64,000 nucleotides of DNA from JAGVPT01 sp963772165 (lineage in GTDB: Bacteria; Bacteroidota; Ignavibacteria; UBA10030; UBA8401). The position numbers and the translations under genes were made by a program. The DNA lies in the NCBI GenBank assembly GCA_963772165.1, contig CAVYWA010000012.1, positions 1 to 64,000 of the forward strand. Reading direction: 5' to 3'. The notes beneath the pieces are model-generated. The model was not told where the DNA came from. It did not search any database and worked only from the letters and a program-made list of their open reading frames with translations. Below are positions 19,012 through 28,656 of the stretch, piece after piece (position 1 is the stretch's first letter; every line of letters starts with the position of its first letter).

Positions 19012-19751
19012 ACGACCTTCGTAAAAATAAAATCGAGAATTAATACCACGAGGGACGATGTTACGACCGCATCAATCGTTGAGCGCCCGAGACCGGCTGT
19101 TCCGCCGGATGTCGACAGACCGAAAAAGCAGCTTATCGTTGCGATGAAAAACCCGAACACCATCGGTTTGGAGAAACCGACGATGAGGTCTTTCATTTGC
19201 AAACCGTTCACCGCAGCGTTCCAAAAAAATGAACGGTCGATATGCAAGGATAAATCGGCGACCGTCATCCCGCCAAGGATTCCGCTCATATCGGCAATCA
19301 AGACCAGCGGCAGGAATATCATCAACGCCGCAATTGTTCGCGGAACGACAAGGGTCGTAATCGGATTTGAACCGAATGCACGCAATGCGTCGATCTGTTC
19401 GCTCAATTTCATCCCTCCAAGCTCCGATGCATTCTTGGCTCCTACACGCGCCGCCAATAATAACCCGCTCACAACCGGGCCAAGCTCACGGATCATGCCC
19501 AGTGAGACTGTTCTTCCGACCATCGTTTTGGCGCCGAAGGATTCAAAACGATGCCCCACTTCCAGGGCAAGGATGATTCCGATAAATAACCCGCCGAGGA
19601 AAACAAGAGGGACCGATTGCGCACCGATAAGGTACATTTCCTGCATCGTCTCTTTGATGTAGCGGATCGACGACGCAGCGTTGCGAACGACGCTGCCGAC
19701 CAGCAATGAATATTCCTGAAGCGTATATAAAAAATGCCTGAAGCGTTTCAT
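18996..19751 (-). CDS. mlaE: MCE lipid transporter permease (MlaE-like)
   Basis: 251 residues, five to six membrane helices, with the MlaE hallmarks: GGLFIGIILALEVGHR, LGMIRELGPVVSGLLLAARVGA, and the ELG-M-LSEQIDAL segment. It forms the inner-membrane lipid pore with MlaF and MlaD. Start and stop overlap both neighbours (ATGA with the nucleotidyltransferase). The order E-F-D directly behind a head-group nucleotidyltransferase gene ties transport to lipid synthesis. Confidence 0.92.
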   Translation of the reverse strand: MKRFRHFLYTLQEYSLLVGSVVRNAASSIRYIKETMQEMYLIGAQSVPLVFLGGLFIGIILALEVGHRFESFGAKTMVGRTVSLGMIRELGPVVSGLLLAARVGAKNASELGGMKLSEQIDALRAFGSNPITTLVVPRTIAALMIFLPLVLIADMSGILGGMTVADLSLHIDRSFFWNAAVNGLQMKDLIVGFSKPMVFGFFIATISCFFGLSTSGGTAGLGRSTIDAVVTSSLVVLILDFIFTKVVWEIL

Positions 19752-20455
19752 CGGTGTGGTTCCTCCGCCAGAAACTCCTCTGCAACGCGAATATCGGAGG
19801 CATGATCAACGTCGATAATTTTGGAAAAGGGGAATGCGCTAAGCGTATATCCATGATCGATGAGATAACGGAGGAAATTACGAAGCCGCAGCGTGCCCGT
19901 TGCAAGAACGGCATCCATCACATCAAAAATTTTGGGGGAGAAGTAATAGATACCGCCGGTTGCGTAACGGTAATGTTCTTTTGTGTCGCTAAAACAAGTA
20001 ATGCGCCGTGCTTCGTCAAAGTCGACGCACAGCGGTTTTTCATCATCGATAAAATCCGTTACCCCCAAAACGCCGTCGCCCTCGTGGTGGGATTGCGCGA
20101 AGGCAAGATATTGCTGAAACTCATGTTCGTGAAAGATGGTATCGACCGTCGTCAGGCAAAACGGCGACTGATGAAGATATGGCGCCAGAACGAACAAACT
20201 GTGCATCGAACTTGGGGTCGATTGCACGACGATGTTGACGGGAATGGTGTAGTGTGAATTGAACAGGTGTTCCCGCACCTCCCGCATCCATTCGTTCACA
20301 ATAATGTTTACCTGCTCGGCATGATTTTGTTCGGCAATGCGGATCAAACGATCGATAAGCGGAACATCATGGACTTTTACTAACGGCTTGGGTTGTGTAA
20401 TCCCTTCATCCGCTAATCTCGATCCATCGCCGGCTGCAATAATGGCAAATTTCAT
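19748..20455 (-). CDS. sugar-phosphate/inositol-phosphate nucleotidyltransferase
   Basis: 235 residues, the NTP-transferase fold: a slightly changed N-terminal signature AAGDGSRLA, PKPLVKVHDVPLIDR, and a metal-binding Asp in LTTVDTIF. It activates a phosphorylated sugar or polyol with CTP or another NTP. As the first gene of an operon with inositol-phosphate synthase and two CDP-alcohol phosphotransferases, an inositol-phosphate cytidylyltransferase role is plausible. Glucose- or mannose-type activation cannot be excluded. No clear Shine-Dalgarno site; a likely promoter with three direct repeats lies just upstream. Confidence 0.82.
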   Translation of the reverse strand: MKFAIIAAGDGSRLADEGITQPKPLVKVHDVPLIDRLIRIAEQNHAEQVNIIVNEWMREVREHLFNSHYTIPVNIVVQSTPSSMHSLFVLAPYLHQSPFCLTTVDTIFHEHEFQQYLAFAQSHHEGDGVLGVTDFIDDEKPLCVDFDEARRITCFSDTKEHYRYATGGIYYFSPKIFDVMDAVLATGTLRLRNFLRYLIDHGYTLSAFPFSKIIDVDHASDIRVAEEFLAEEPHR

Positions 20456-20468
20456 CTGTCGCCGGAGA

Positions 20469-20519
20469 ATGATAAAGAAATAACAACCGTAGTTAAGAAA
20501 TTGTTAAGGAATTGTTAAG
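20469..20519 (-). promoter_or_regulatory. lipid-operon promoter with three 11-bp-spaced hexamer repeats
   Basis: On the minus strand, TTAACA, TTAACA and TTAACT occur with an exact 11-base period (plus-strand GTTAAG at 20514, 20503 and 20492). A TATCAT -10 candidate (20469-20474) follows 17 bases after the last hexamer. OmpR/PhoB-class regulators bind such tandem repeats, and TTAACA with about 5-base gaps is the PhoP box form of Bacillus. The repeats are seen; the regulator is inferred. Confidence 0.5.
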
Positions 20520-20655
20520 AGAATATTGACGAAATGGCTTAAAACAGTATTGAAGCGTACAGGGAGCGCATCTTAGCGGGGCGTGTTAAATTTCGAACAG
20601 TTTTTTGCAGTTCATCTCTCTTTACTCTCACATCGGCCTTTGCCAGAACTTCTAA

Positions 20656-20696
20656 AAGAAAAAATCCCTACTGTCGAGCGACAGCAGGGATTTTTT
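20656..20696 (-). terminator. terminator of the seven-PAS kinase gene
   Basis: AAAAATCCCTACTGTCG pairs with ACAGCAGGGATTTTTT (one bulge), a strong hairpin flanked by A and T runs. It lies about 55 bases after the minus-strand stop at 20749 and also separates the kinase from the lipid-operon promoter. Confidence 0.8.
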
Positions 20697-20748
20697 ATTC
20701 AATGCCCAAAATTGTGGTAATGCGCTGCTCTTCAGAGAAAACATTTTC

Positions 20749-23700
20749 TCACGCTTGGGCCAGGACTTTTCGAATCTTTTTCATAATAAAAACGGGGGAA
20801 CACGGCTTCTGAACGAAGTCTGCTGCACCAGCCTCGATAAGATCCTTTTTCACTGCCGAATCAAGGAATCCGCTGGCAAAGATAATCTTAACATCGGGAT
20901 TCAATTGCTTGATTTGCCTGCATGTCTCGCGCCCGGATATTTTCGGAAGTTGTACATCGCACAGAACCACGTCGATTTGGTTTTCGTTTTGCCGGCTTAA
21001 TTTGATGGCTTCTTCGCCGTCTTTGGCTGAAAGAACATGATAGCCATTCGTTCCGAGAACCTCGGCCAATAGTTCAAGCATGTCTTCCTCATCTTCCACG
21101 ACGAGAATGGTTTCATCGCCTTCCAGGGACTCTTCTTCAATTGCCTCGTTGGGCTTCCCTTCTTGTCGTCGCACTTCCTTTGCGGGTAAATAGATGAAGA
21201 ATGTTGATCCCTTCCCAACTTCGCTTTCAAGGTCGATGAATCCCTGATGGCTACGGACGATGCCGTAAACAACGGCAAGCCCCAATCCTGTTCCCTTCTC
21301 CCTCTCCTTCGTCGTGAAAAAGGGCTCAAAAATATGGCGGCGTATTTCCTCGCTGATTCCTGTCCCGGTGTCTGCGACCGTCACGTAAATGTAAGAATCC
21401 TCCGTTGCTTCCGGGTAAGCAATGCGCAGGGATGATCCGCTCTGCATGCCGGTGGTAATTCTCAAAACTCCGCCTTTGGGCATCGCATCCCTGGCGTTGA
21501 TACAAAGGTTCAAAACAGCCTGATGAAACTGATCCCCGTCTAAAATTATGGATGGGATTTCCTCTTTCAAATGAAGCGAAAGACTGATGTTCTTTGGGAA
21601 GGTTTCCGACATCATCTGAGCAATCTCTTTGATCGACGCATTGATATCGACCACTCCGTATTCGACGTCGGTCTTACGAGCAAAGGTGAGGATCTGTCTC
21701 ACGAGAGCCATGCCTCTGTTAATACTTCTGGTTATCGTGTCGAGCCCCTTCTTTACTTTTTGAGGGTCCAGGTCACTCTGAAGCAAAACGGAAGTGTTGC
21801 CGAGCATGATGTTCAGAATGTTGTTAAAATCATGGGCGATACCCGACGCCAACTCTCCGATGGACTCTATTCTCTGAGCCTGGAAAAAATCCCGTTCAAG
21901 CTTTTGTCGTCTTTCTTCTGCCTGAATCCGTTCAGTAATATCGCGGCTGATGCAAAGGATGGCCGGCTGCTCTTTGTAATTCATTACAGAAGCGTTGACG
22001 AGAAGATTCAGTAGTGTTCCATCATTTTTTATGTGAGTCGTCTCAAAATCCTTCAACCTTAGGGTCTGCAGCGTTTCACTTATGATCGACTCGCCGCGGA
22101 TCACATCCTTGGTAAGGGCCTTAAGGCTCATTCCTATAAATTCTTCCTTCGCGAACCCATACATCTCCCATGCTCTGGAGTTAGCCTCAAGGATCTTTTC
22201 GGTAAAAGGCTCTATAATATAGATCGCCTCGTTCGCGTTCTCGAAAAGGCTTCGATATTGCGCTTCCGAAGCCTGCAATAATTCCTCTGCGTGTTTGCGT
22301 TCGGTGATGTCATGATCGATGCCTATCAAACCGATCATCTGCCCTTTATTATCCCGTAACGGTAATTTGGAAGTGAGCAGCCAGCTTTTCTCACCTTTCT
22401 CGTTAAGCAAATATTCTTCCTTGTTGAGCAACGGCCGGCCAGTTTGTAGTACAGACTGGTCGTCGGCAAAGAGTGCCTCGGCCAATTTTTTCGGGAAGAA
22501 TGCAAAGTCGTCTTTGCCCAATAATTCTGCCTCCGATGCGGCTCCAAGAGCGCGGACATCGGCAATATTTGCGAGAGTCTTTTTACCGCTCATATCTTTG
22601 GTATAAATTGCATCGGGAAGATGATCGATGATGATTCGAAGCAGCAATCGTTCATTTCTCAGCGCCTCTTCGGCCCGCTTGCGCTCGCTAATATCCAAGA
22701 GCGAGGCAACGCTTCTTTTTGTCCCCGGGATGACGTCGATGGTAATAACCACATTATGGATATTCCCATCTCTCGAGACAAACCCGAACTCATACTGGTT
22801 CAACGCCGCTTCCCGATTCACCCTCCTTAGAAAATGTTGTTTTAACATCCGATCGAGGTCTTCCTTCACAACAAACTCCGTCCAGCTTTTCTTTCCTTCG
22901 ATTTCTTGCTTTGAATATTGCCAAAGTTTTTCTAATTCTGCGTTGGCGAGACTGATGACGGTATTTTCTTCAATCAACATGATCGCTGTTCCGGTGTTCT
23001 CAAAGACAGTCCTGTAGAGTTCCTCGCTCTTTTGAAGGGCTTCTTCAACCTGTCTGCGTTCAGTGACATCTTCAATGATGATATGAACCATCGCCGCCTG
23101 ATGCTGATCATCAAGAATGGGGACGCACTGCAATTGCATTTGAACGGGTCTTCCCCATTTGGAGACATACGCGTACTCGCCGAAGTCGGCCTGACCTGTT
23201 TCAATGCAGCGTTGGAAAGCAGCCGAGATCCCGGCATTGATAAGCAGCTGAAATGTTAAGAGATTTATTCGCTTTGTCTCCTCAACTGAGTGTGATCCAA
23301 GGATTTGGAGCGCTGCGGGATTTATCTCAAGAATCTGTCCCGACCGATTCGCCAGGAGGATACCAACCGGCGCATGTTCGTACAGCAATCTATAGCGCTC
23401 CTTGCTTCGTCTGAGCGCTTCCACCGCCTGTTTACGTTCGGTGACATCGCGATCAATGCCAATGGAGTATGACTTTCCCCTCCATGTGACTGGCACGCCT
23501 ACGTACTCGACAGTATTTTCTTTCCCATCCGGCCGAATCCACGAGAAGGAGCCTCGATAAGCCGTTCCCTTTGAAAGAGATTCCAAGCGTTCGATATTGG
23601 CTTTGTCTTCGAGTGTTATCAGGAGGTTTTGTATGTTCCCGCGCCGGAGCAGTTCCTCCCGACTTCGTCCTGCCATGGCAGCGTACCGTTCATTACACTC

Positions 23701-25003
23701 GATAAGCGTTCTCTTCATGGGATCGGGATCTTCGACATGGATAGATACGCCGTCAAAGACATTTTCGAACACCATGCGAAATTTTTCTTCTGACTCGCGA
23801 ATTGCCTCCTCCGCCCGTTTACGCTCGGTGATATCCTGGTTCACTCCGTAGGTCTTAATCGTACGACCCTGATCGTCTTTGACAACAAATATTCGGACAG
23901 TGATGTAACCAGTCTCTCCATCGGAGTAGATAATTCTATGTTCCACCTGATTGCTGTAGTGAGGATCAGTGGATTCACGGGCTTTCCGAGTCTCAGTGTC
24001 GATAACCGGTATGTCGTCTGGATGCACGAAGCGTTGAGCGTATTGAGCAAGCGACATCGTATAACCGCCAACTTGCTCAACTGTCGTCCGATATAAAGCG
24101 TAAAAGTGGTCGTTAAAAGTAAAAAGATCGTTGTCGACGTCGTATTCCCAATGGGCCAGGTGGGCCATTTTCACGGCGTTGGAAAGTTTAGCCTCGCTCA
24201 TGCGCAATGCCTCCTCAGCACGCTTGCGCTCGGCGATATCTCGTATAACCATGCTCGAGCGGCCAGCGCCTTTTTTGTCTTTGAAGAGCACTGTGGAAAC
24301 TTCGGCAGGAAATTTTGTGCCGTCTTTGCGCAAAAGGGTAAGTTCACCGCTAAACCTTCCGGTTTTTGCACGATCTTCTAAAGCAGGAGCTAATCGTGGA
24401 TCGGATGCGTCTACGATGCATTTTCGACCGAGCAGACAGATCTCTTCCTCTGAGCGGTTGAACATTTTGCAGGCAGCGGGATTGGCAGAAAAAATTTCGC
24501 CGGCCGGGGACGTCAGGAGAATGCCATCCATACTGGAATTAAAAAGGAGGCGGTAACGTTCTTCGCTTGCGCGCAGGTTTTTTTCTATCTGCTGTCGTGA
24601 TTTTCTTTCCTTTACTTCATCAAGTGTCCGTAGAATAGCTAAAGGAAGCCTTGCTATCCGGTCTTTTAAGATATAATCGACTGCTCCTTGCTTAATAAGT
24701 TTGATTGCAGTTTCTTCACCGATCGACCCAGAGATGCAGATAAAGGGGACATCCGGAGAGATATCAATCGCCAATTGCAATGCCCCAAACGCATCGAACC
24801 CGGGCAATGTAAAATCGCTGAGAATCAGATCGTACTGTACGTTCCCGAAGCAACGAAACATATTCCTTTTCTTTCTCAACGCAATCCATGCTGAGGTTAT
24901 ATCCTGCATCAATAAGTAACTCACGGATGATCTCGGCGTCGTGAGGCGAGTCCTCGAGATACAAAACTTTCAGTGATATCTTATTAATACCCGTCTTCTT
25001 CAT
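20749..25003 (-). CDS. hybrid histidine kinase with two receivers and seven PAS domains, frameshifted
   Basis: Corrected for one frameshift near 24845, this is about 1,418 residues. The ATG at 25003 has GGAAAGGA before it. Order: N-terminal receiver (VLYLEDSPHDAE in the first frame, then YDLILSDFTLPGFDAFG with the phospho-Asp in the second), seven PAS units each ending with a D-I-T/A-ERK-type linker, a HisKA domain with the phosphorylated His in SGIAHDFNN, a HATPase (DTGTGISEE, GTGLGLAVV), and a C-terminal receiver (LCDVQLPKISG). No membrane helix, so it is a soluble sensor. Without the shift the first receiver lacks its acidic pocket. Ligands unknown. Confidence 0.85.
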
Positions 25004-25007
25004 TTGA

Positions 25008-25166
25008 TCACATCCTTTCCCACAGCAGTTCGTTAATAACCACCCAAAACACGCCAACGTGTTTCATCGCTTCGATAAAATCTTGGATAACTACAGGCTT
25101 GGTATCATAAGCATTAGCTCCTATTTCATACCATCCTTTCAAGTTCGGTTCTTCCCGAGAGGGGTT
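25008..25166 (-). pseudogene. C-terminal remnant of an Rcp1-like response regulator
   Basis: About 52 codons read PSREEPNLKGWYEIGAN, AYDTKPV, then FIEAMKHVGVFWVVINE. This is the alpha4-beta5-alpha5 end of the single-domain Rcp1-type receivers usually paired with PAS hybrid kinases. The phospho-Asp half is absent in all frames upstream. The stop is 4 bases before the kinase start. Probably a truncated partner gene. Confidence 0.65.
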
Positions 25167-25249
25167 AATCTGTCGGGCAGGAATATTTGTCCCACGCCAC
25201 AAGATGGTTAGCTAGTGCCGTTTCCGATATTAAATCTTGTATTATAATC

Positions 25250-25326
25250 GCAGAGGACGCTAAGGTCGCAAAGATGTTTTTGTAAAAAGGCTAAGAACCC
25301 TTGCGTCCTTGGCGACCTTTGCGGTG
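25250..25326. repeat. inverted CGCAAAGG-type repeat
   Basis: Left arm CGCAGAGGACGCTAAGGTCG and right arm CTTGCGTCCTTGGCGACCTTTGCGG are inverted versions of the same octamer series. A related piece is at 62660-62690. Function unknown; possibly a hairpin-forming intergenic repeat. Confidence 0.5.
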
Positions 25327-25411
25327 AATTAGTTATTGAAAAATACAATATTTGTTTTTGGAAACAGCACTAGATAGATACCGTATCGGGAGTATTGGAT
25401 TTCAAATAACA

Positions 25412-25449
25412 AAGCCTCCACCGGCTCACGCCGACCGAGGCTTCTAGTT
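25412..25449 (+). terminator. orphan terminator-like hairpin
   Basis: AAGCCTC-CAC-CGGC-TCAC-GCCG-ACC-GAGGCTT is followed by CTAGTTTTT. No gene ends nearby on either strand, so it may belong to a lost gene. A second GC-rich hairpin (TCCCCCC/GGGGGGA) lies at 25462-25502. Confidence 0.4.
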
Positions 25450-25502
25450 TTTGAAAACAAGTCCCCCCTGCTAGGAACCCCTGCTGTCGTCAGCCGGGGG
25501 GA

Positions 25503-26071
25503 GATATGTGATGCGGGAATATGGAAACATTTTGTTTGATTGTCAATTCAGAAGTGATTCGTAATGCAATCAATGACCACCTCCGCACAGCCAGCGATCG
25601 CTAGGCAACTCCATCGATCATTTTGTCTTGTTTCCGTTTTCCCATTTTGTTCAGCATGTACACCGGCTATTTACCAACACAGCAGTGATAGCCGACGATT
25701 TCCCGTTGCGTGGATTGATTCATCGGTCTATCAGCTGCAACCGAGCCGCAACGCAGGTGCTGGCTCAATTTGTCACTTCCCGCAAAAGCAGGTCGAAGAC
25801 TCGTCAACGACCCTTCGGGTCGATAGACCCGTAGGGACTCGGCGAGAATCCGAATATTCATTGTTTATCGCGCAATGAATCCCCACTGGAATTTATCTTG
25901 TGTTTGACATGGAACGGGCATGACATTTTTTTCCAAATTGAGCCATTATTGCAACGCAAAAAAGCTTGATTCTCAACTCATCCCTCAATACATTAAAACT
26001 TATTGTTCACCAATGCCCACACACCTCATGGACATTCAACACTTCTCTTATCAATAGAAGGAATTCTCCTT
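25503..26071. other. gene-free stretch before the M13 peptidase
   Basis: About 570 bases with only unconvincing frames. TTGACA at 25904 has no acceptable -10 partner. I find no RNA gene or repeat here. Confidence 0.45.
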
Positions 26072-28117
26072 ATGAAGACATCTACCTCTTTGCTCACGGG
26101 TTTCGCTATCGGATTGATTCTTCATATTGCTTCAGGCCAGGATATCTCCCCGCAAGCAAAGCCGATCGATCCAGCCAACATGGATCTCTCCGTAAAACCG
26201 TGCGATGATTTCTTCCACTACGCAAATGGAAACTGGATCAAGAACAATCAGATCCCGGCGGCATACGATCAATGGGGAAGCTTCAATATTCTCGCCGAGC
26301 AAAACAACGAGGTCTTGAAAGGAATCCTCGAAAACGCAGCAAGCGACGCGTCGGCTCCGGAGGGGACCAATAAGAAGAAAATAGGTGACTTTTATGCGGC
26401 AGGAATGGATTCTGCTGCCATTGAAGGGATGGGATGGCAGCCAATCGCCGACGACCTGAATCGGATAGCTGCTATGAAGGATGTAGACGATGTCAAATCG
26501 GAGCTGGCGCTGCTGCATGCGATGAACCTCGAGGCGGTGTTCGGCTTCGGTTCCGAACAGGATCCGAAAAACAGCAACGAAGAAATCGGAGAGATTCACC
26601 AAGGGGGCCTCGGGCTCCCCGATCGGGACTATTATTTTACCGCCGACGACCGATCGAAGAAAATACGCGAAGAATATGTTGCCCACATGACCGCCATGTT
26701 TGTACTTGTCGGCGATGACACTGCAACGGCAGCTTCGGAAGCTCAATCGGTGATGACATCGGAAACCCGCCTCGCTAAAGTATCGCGGCGGCGCGTCGAC
26801 CTTCGCGACCCGGACAAAAATTACAACAAGATGACGCAGGAACAACTCGCATCGCTGGCTCCGTCAATTGATTGGAAAAAATTCTTCGTCGGGGCTGGCT
26901 GGCAGAAACCGGAAAATGTTGACGTCGGACAGCCGGAGTTCTTCAAAGAAGTTGATGCCATGATGGGAAGCCTCAGCGTCGCGGATTGGAGGAGTTATTT
27001 TCGGTGGAAAGTCATCAACGCTTCGGCCAATGCCTTGAGCTCCCCCTTTGTCACAGAGAGTTTTCGTTTTCGTTCGATGCTCACAGGGGCAAAAGAGATG
27101 CAGCCGCGCTGGAAACGCATCCGGGCGATGGTGGACGGTTCAATGGGAGAAGCGGTCGGCGAGGTGTACGTAGCGAAAGCATTCCCGCCGGCGGCAAAAG
27201 CGCGTGCGCTCGAGATGGTGGCAAATATCAAAAGTGCGCTGCGTGAACACATCAAAGCGATCACCTGGATGGACGACACAACAAAAGATGCGGCACTGAA
27301 AAAGCTCGACGCCATCGTTGTCAAGATCGGTTACCCCGACAAATGGAGGGATTACTCCAAGCTGACGATCGACCGCTCCTCATTCGTCGGTGACTTGAGA
27401 CGTTCATCGCGCTTTGCTATGGATCGCGAGATTGCGAAAATCGGCAAGCCCGTCGACAGAACCGAATGGGGCATGACGCCGCAAACAGTCAACGCATATT
27501 ACAATCCGGCAATGAACGAAATTGTTTTCCCTGCCGGAATTCTCCAACCCCCCTTCTTCGATTTCCGGGCGGACGACGCAGTGAACTACGGAGGGATGGG
27601 CGTGGTGATCGGCCATGAAATATCGCACGGCTTCGACGACGAGGGGAGTAAATTTGACGCGGAGGGGAATCTGAAAATGTGGTGGACGGCAGATACTCGA
27701 AAAAAATTCGACGAACGCACTGAAGTCCTCGCAAACGAGTTTGACGGATTTATTCCAATCGATTCACTCCATATCAATGGACATCAGACGCTTGGCGAGA
27801 ACATCGGCGACCTCGGCGGTCTTTCCATAGCGTTCACCGCGATGGAGAACGCCCTCAAAGGGAAAAAAGTGGACCTCATCGACGGCTTCACGCCCGAGCA
27901 GCGATTTTTTCTGTCGTACGCACAGTTATGGAGGAGCAATACTCGTCCAGAAAGACTGCGTCTGCAGGTAAAAACCGATTTCCACTCTCCGGGTGAATAT
28001 CGAGTGAACGGGCCATTGCGCAATCTTCAAGCTTTTTACGATGCCTTCGGGTGCGGCAAGGATGGAGCGATGTATCTCCCTCCCGAAAAAAGAGCGCTGA
28101 TTTGGAACTTGCAGTAA
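26072..28117 (+). CDS. pepO: M13-family zinc metallopeptidase (PepO/neprilysin-like)
   Basis: 681 residues. The start at 26072 has AAGGA 9 bases upstream and gives a signal peptide ending ASGQD; the earlier in-frame ATG at 26003 would spoil it. The N-terminal M13 domain begins DLSVKPCDDFFHYANG. The catalytic part has NAYYNP, the zinc motif HEISH within VIGHEISHGFDDEG, and the third ligand in ENIGDLGG. The end AFGCGKDGAMYLPP is the family C-terminus. It cleaves short peptides in the periplasm or outside the cell. Monocistronic. It has no T9SS tail of its own, although a stray one lies 120 bases downstream. Confidence 0.92.
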   Translation: MKTSTSLLTGFAIGLILHIASGQDISPQAKPIDPANMDLSVKPCDDFFHYANGNWIKNNQIPAAYDQWGSFNILAEQNNEVLKGILENAASDASAPEGTNKKKIGDFYAAGMDSAAIEGMGWQPIADDLNRIAAMKDVDDVKSELALLHAMNLEAVFGFGSEQDPKNSNEEIGEIHQGGLGLPDRDYYFTADDRSKKIREEYVAHMTAMFVLVGDDTATAASEAQSVMTSETRLAKVSRRRVDLRDPDKNYNKMTQEQLASLAPSIDWKKFFVGAGWQKPENVDVGQPEFFKEVDAMMGSLSVADWRSYFRWKVINASANALSSPFVTESFRFRSMLTGAKEMQPRWKRIRAMVDGSMGEAVGEVYVAKAFPPAAKARALEMVANIKSALREHIKAITWMDDTTKDAALKKLDAIVVKIGYPDKWRDYSKLTIDRSSFVGDLRRSSRFAMDREIAKIGKPVDRTEWGMTPQTVNAYYNPAMNEIVFPAGILQPPFFDFRADDAVNYGGMGVVIGHEISHGFDDEGSKFDAEGNLKMWWTADTRKKFDERTEVLANEFDGFIPIDSLHINGHQTLGENIGDLGGLSIAFTAMENALKGKKVDLIDGFTPEQRFFLSYAQLWRSNTRPERLRLQVKTDFHSPGEYRVNGPLRNLQAFYDAFGCGKDGAMYLPPEKRALIWNLQ

Positions 28118-28124
28118 ACTATCG

Positions 28125-28239
28125 AGAAGCATCTCAATAAAATTAGAAGCAGCCTCAAAAACAAAAGTAGGGCTGTTACAAGGTGCGAAGCGACGAGGCA
28201 ATCTCCTGCAATATTGGGATTGCTTCGTCCCGCTCGGAG
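28125..28239. repeat. partial element of the AGAAGC-TCTCAAAAA repeat family
   Basis: Two copies of the left-end motif (GAGAAGCATCTCAATAA at 28125 and TTAGAAGCAGCCTCAAAAAC at 28143) precede a GGCAATC...GGGATTGCTTCGTC inverted stretch. It resembles the complete element at 40463-40686 and the one at 62713-62813, but the right end is missing. Confidence 0.5.
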
Positions 28240-28500
28240 TTCTCAAGCTCTCAAAATTACCCGGATCCTTTCAACCCGTCGACGACAATTCAATTCACCG
28301 TTCCATTCAGCGGCCGTGCAGTGTTGAAAGTTTTCAATGTCCTCGGACAGGAAGTGGCGACGTTATTCGACGGCGAAGCCGCGGCAGGCATAAACCATCA
28401 AGTCCGGTTCAATGCATCGACTCTCGCAGGCGGGATATACTTTTCGCGATTGGAGTTTAATAGGAAGACGCAGGTAAGGAAGATGGCGTTATTGAAGTAA
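28240..28500 (+). pseudogene. orphan T9SS sorting domain
   Basis: About 85 codons encode a full type IX C-terminal sorting domain (QNYPDPFNPSTT, LGQEVATLF, a GGIYF strand and a terminal KMALLK) with no passenger protein. The frame opens inside the repeat element just upstream, so the original gene was probably cut by that element. A terminator follows at 28528. Confidence 0.65.
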
Positions 28501-28527
28501 TCTTTCTAATTTTTCGATCTTCACATT

Positions 28528-28556
28528 CAGCCCGGACTCGGCCTCCGGGCTGTTTT
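28528..28556 (+). terminator. rho-independent terminator
   Basis: CAGCCCGGA and TCCGGGCTG pair around CTCGGCC and lead into TTTTATT, 28 bases after the sorting-domain stop. Confidence 0.8.
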
Positions 28557-28656
28557 ATTCTTGATTCTCCCGCCGATTCCTGCTACATTCTTGCAATTAA
28601 TACGGCCGAGTTCGGGGGGACGAAGATACTGAGCTTTTATTTTATGAGGAGAAACC

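Noticed and set aside
19748..20455. Di-myo-inositol-phosphate (thermoprotectant) pathway
   Set aside because: Nucleotidyltransferase plus phosphotransferase plus inositol synthase could also suggest this, but the phosphotransferase at 13108 has the lipid-type N-terminus and lipid transport genes are embedded, so a lipid product is preferred.
25564..25878. Possible small ORFs on both strands
   Set aside because: Overlapping frames without ribosome sites, hydrophobic pattern or family resemblance.
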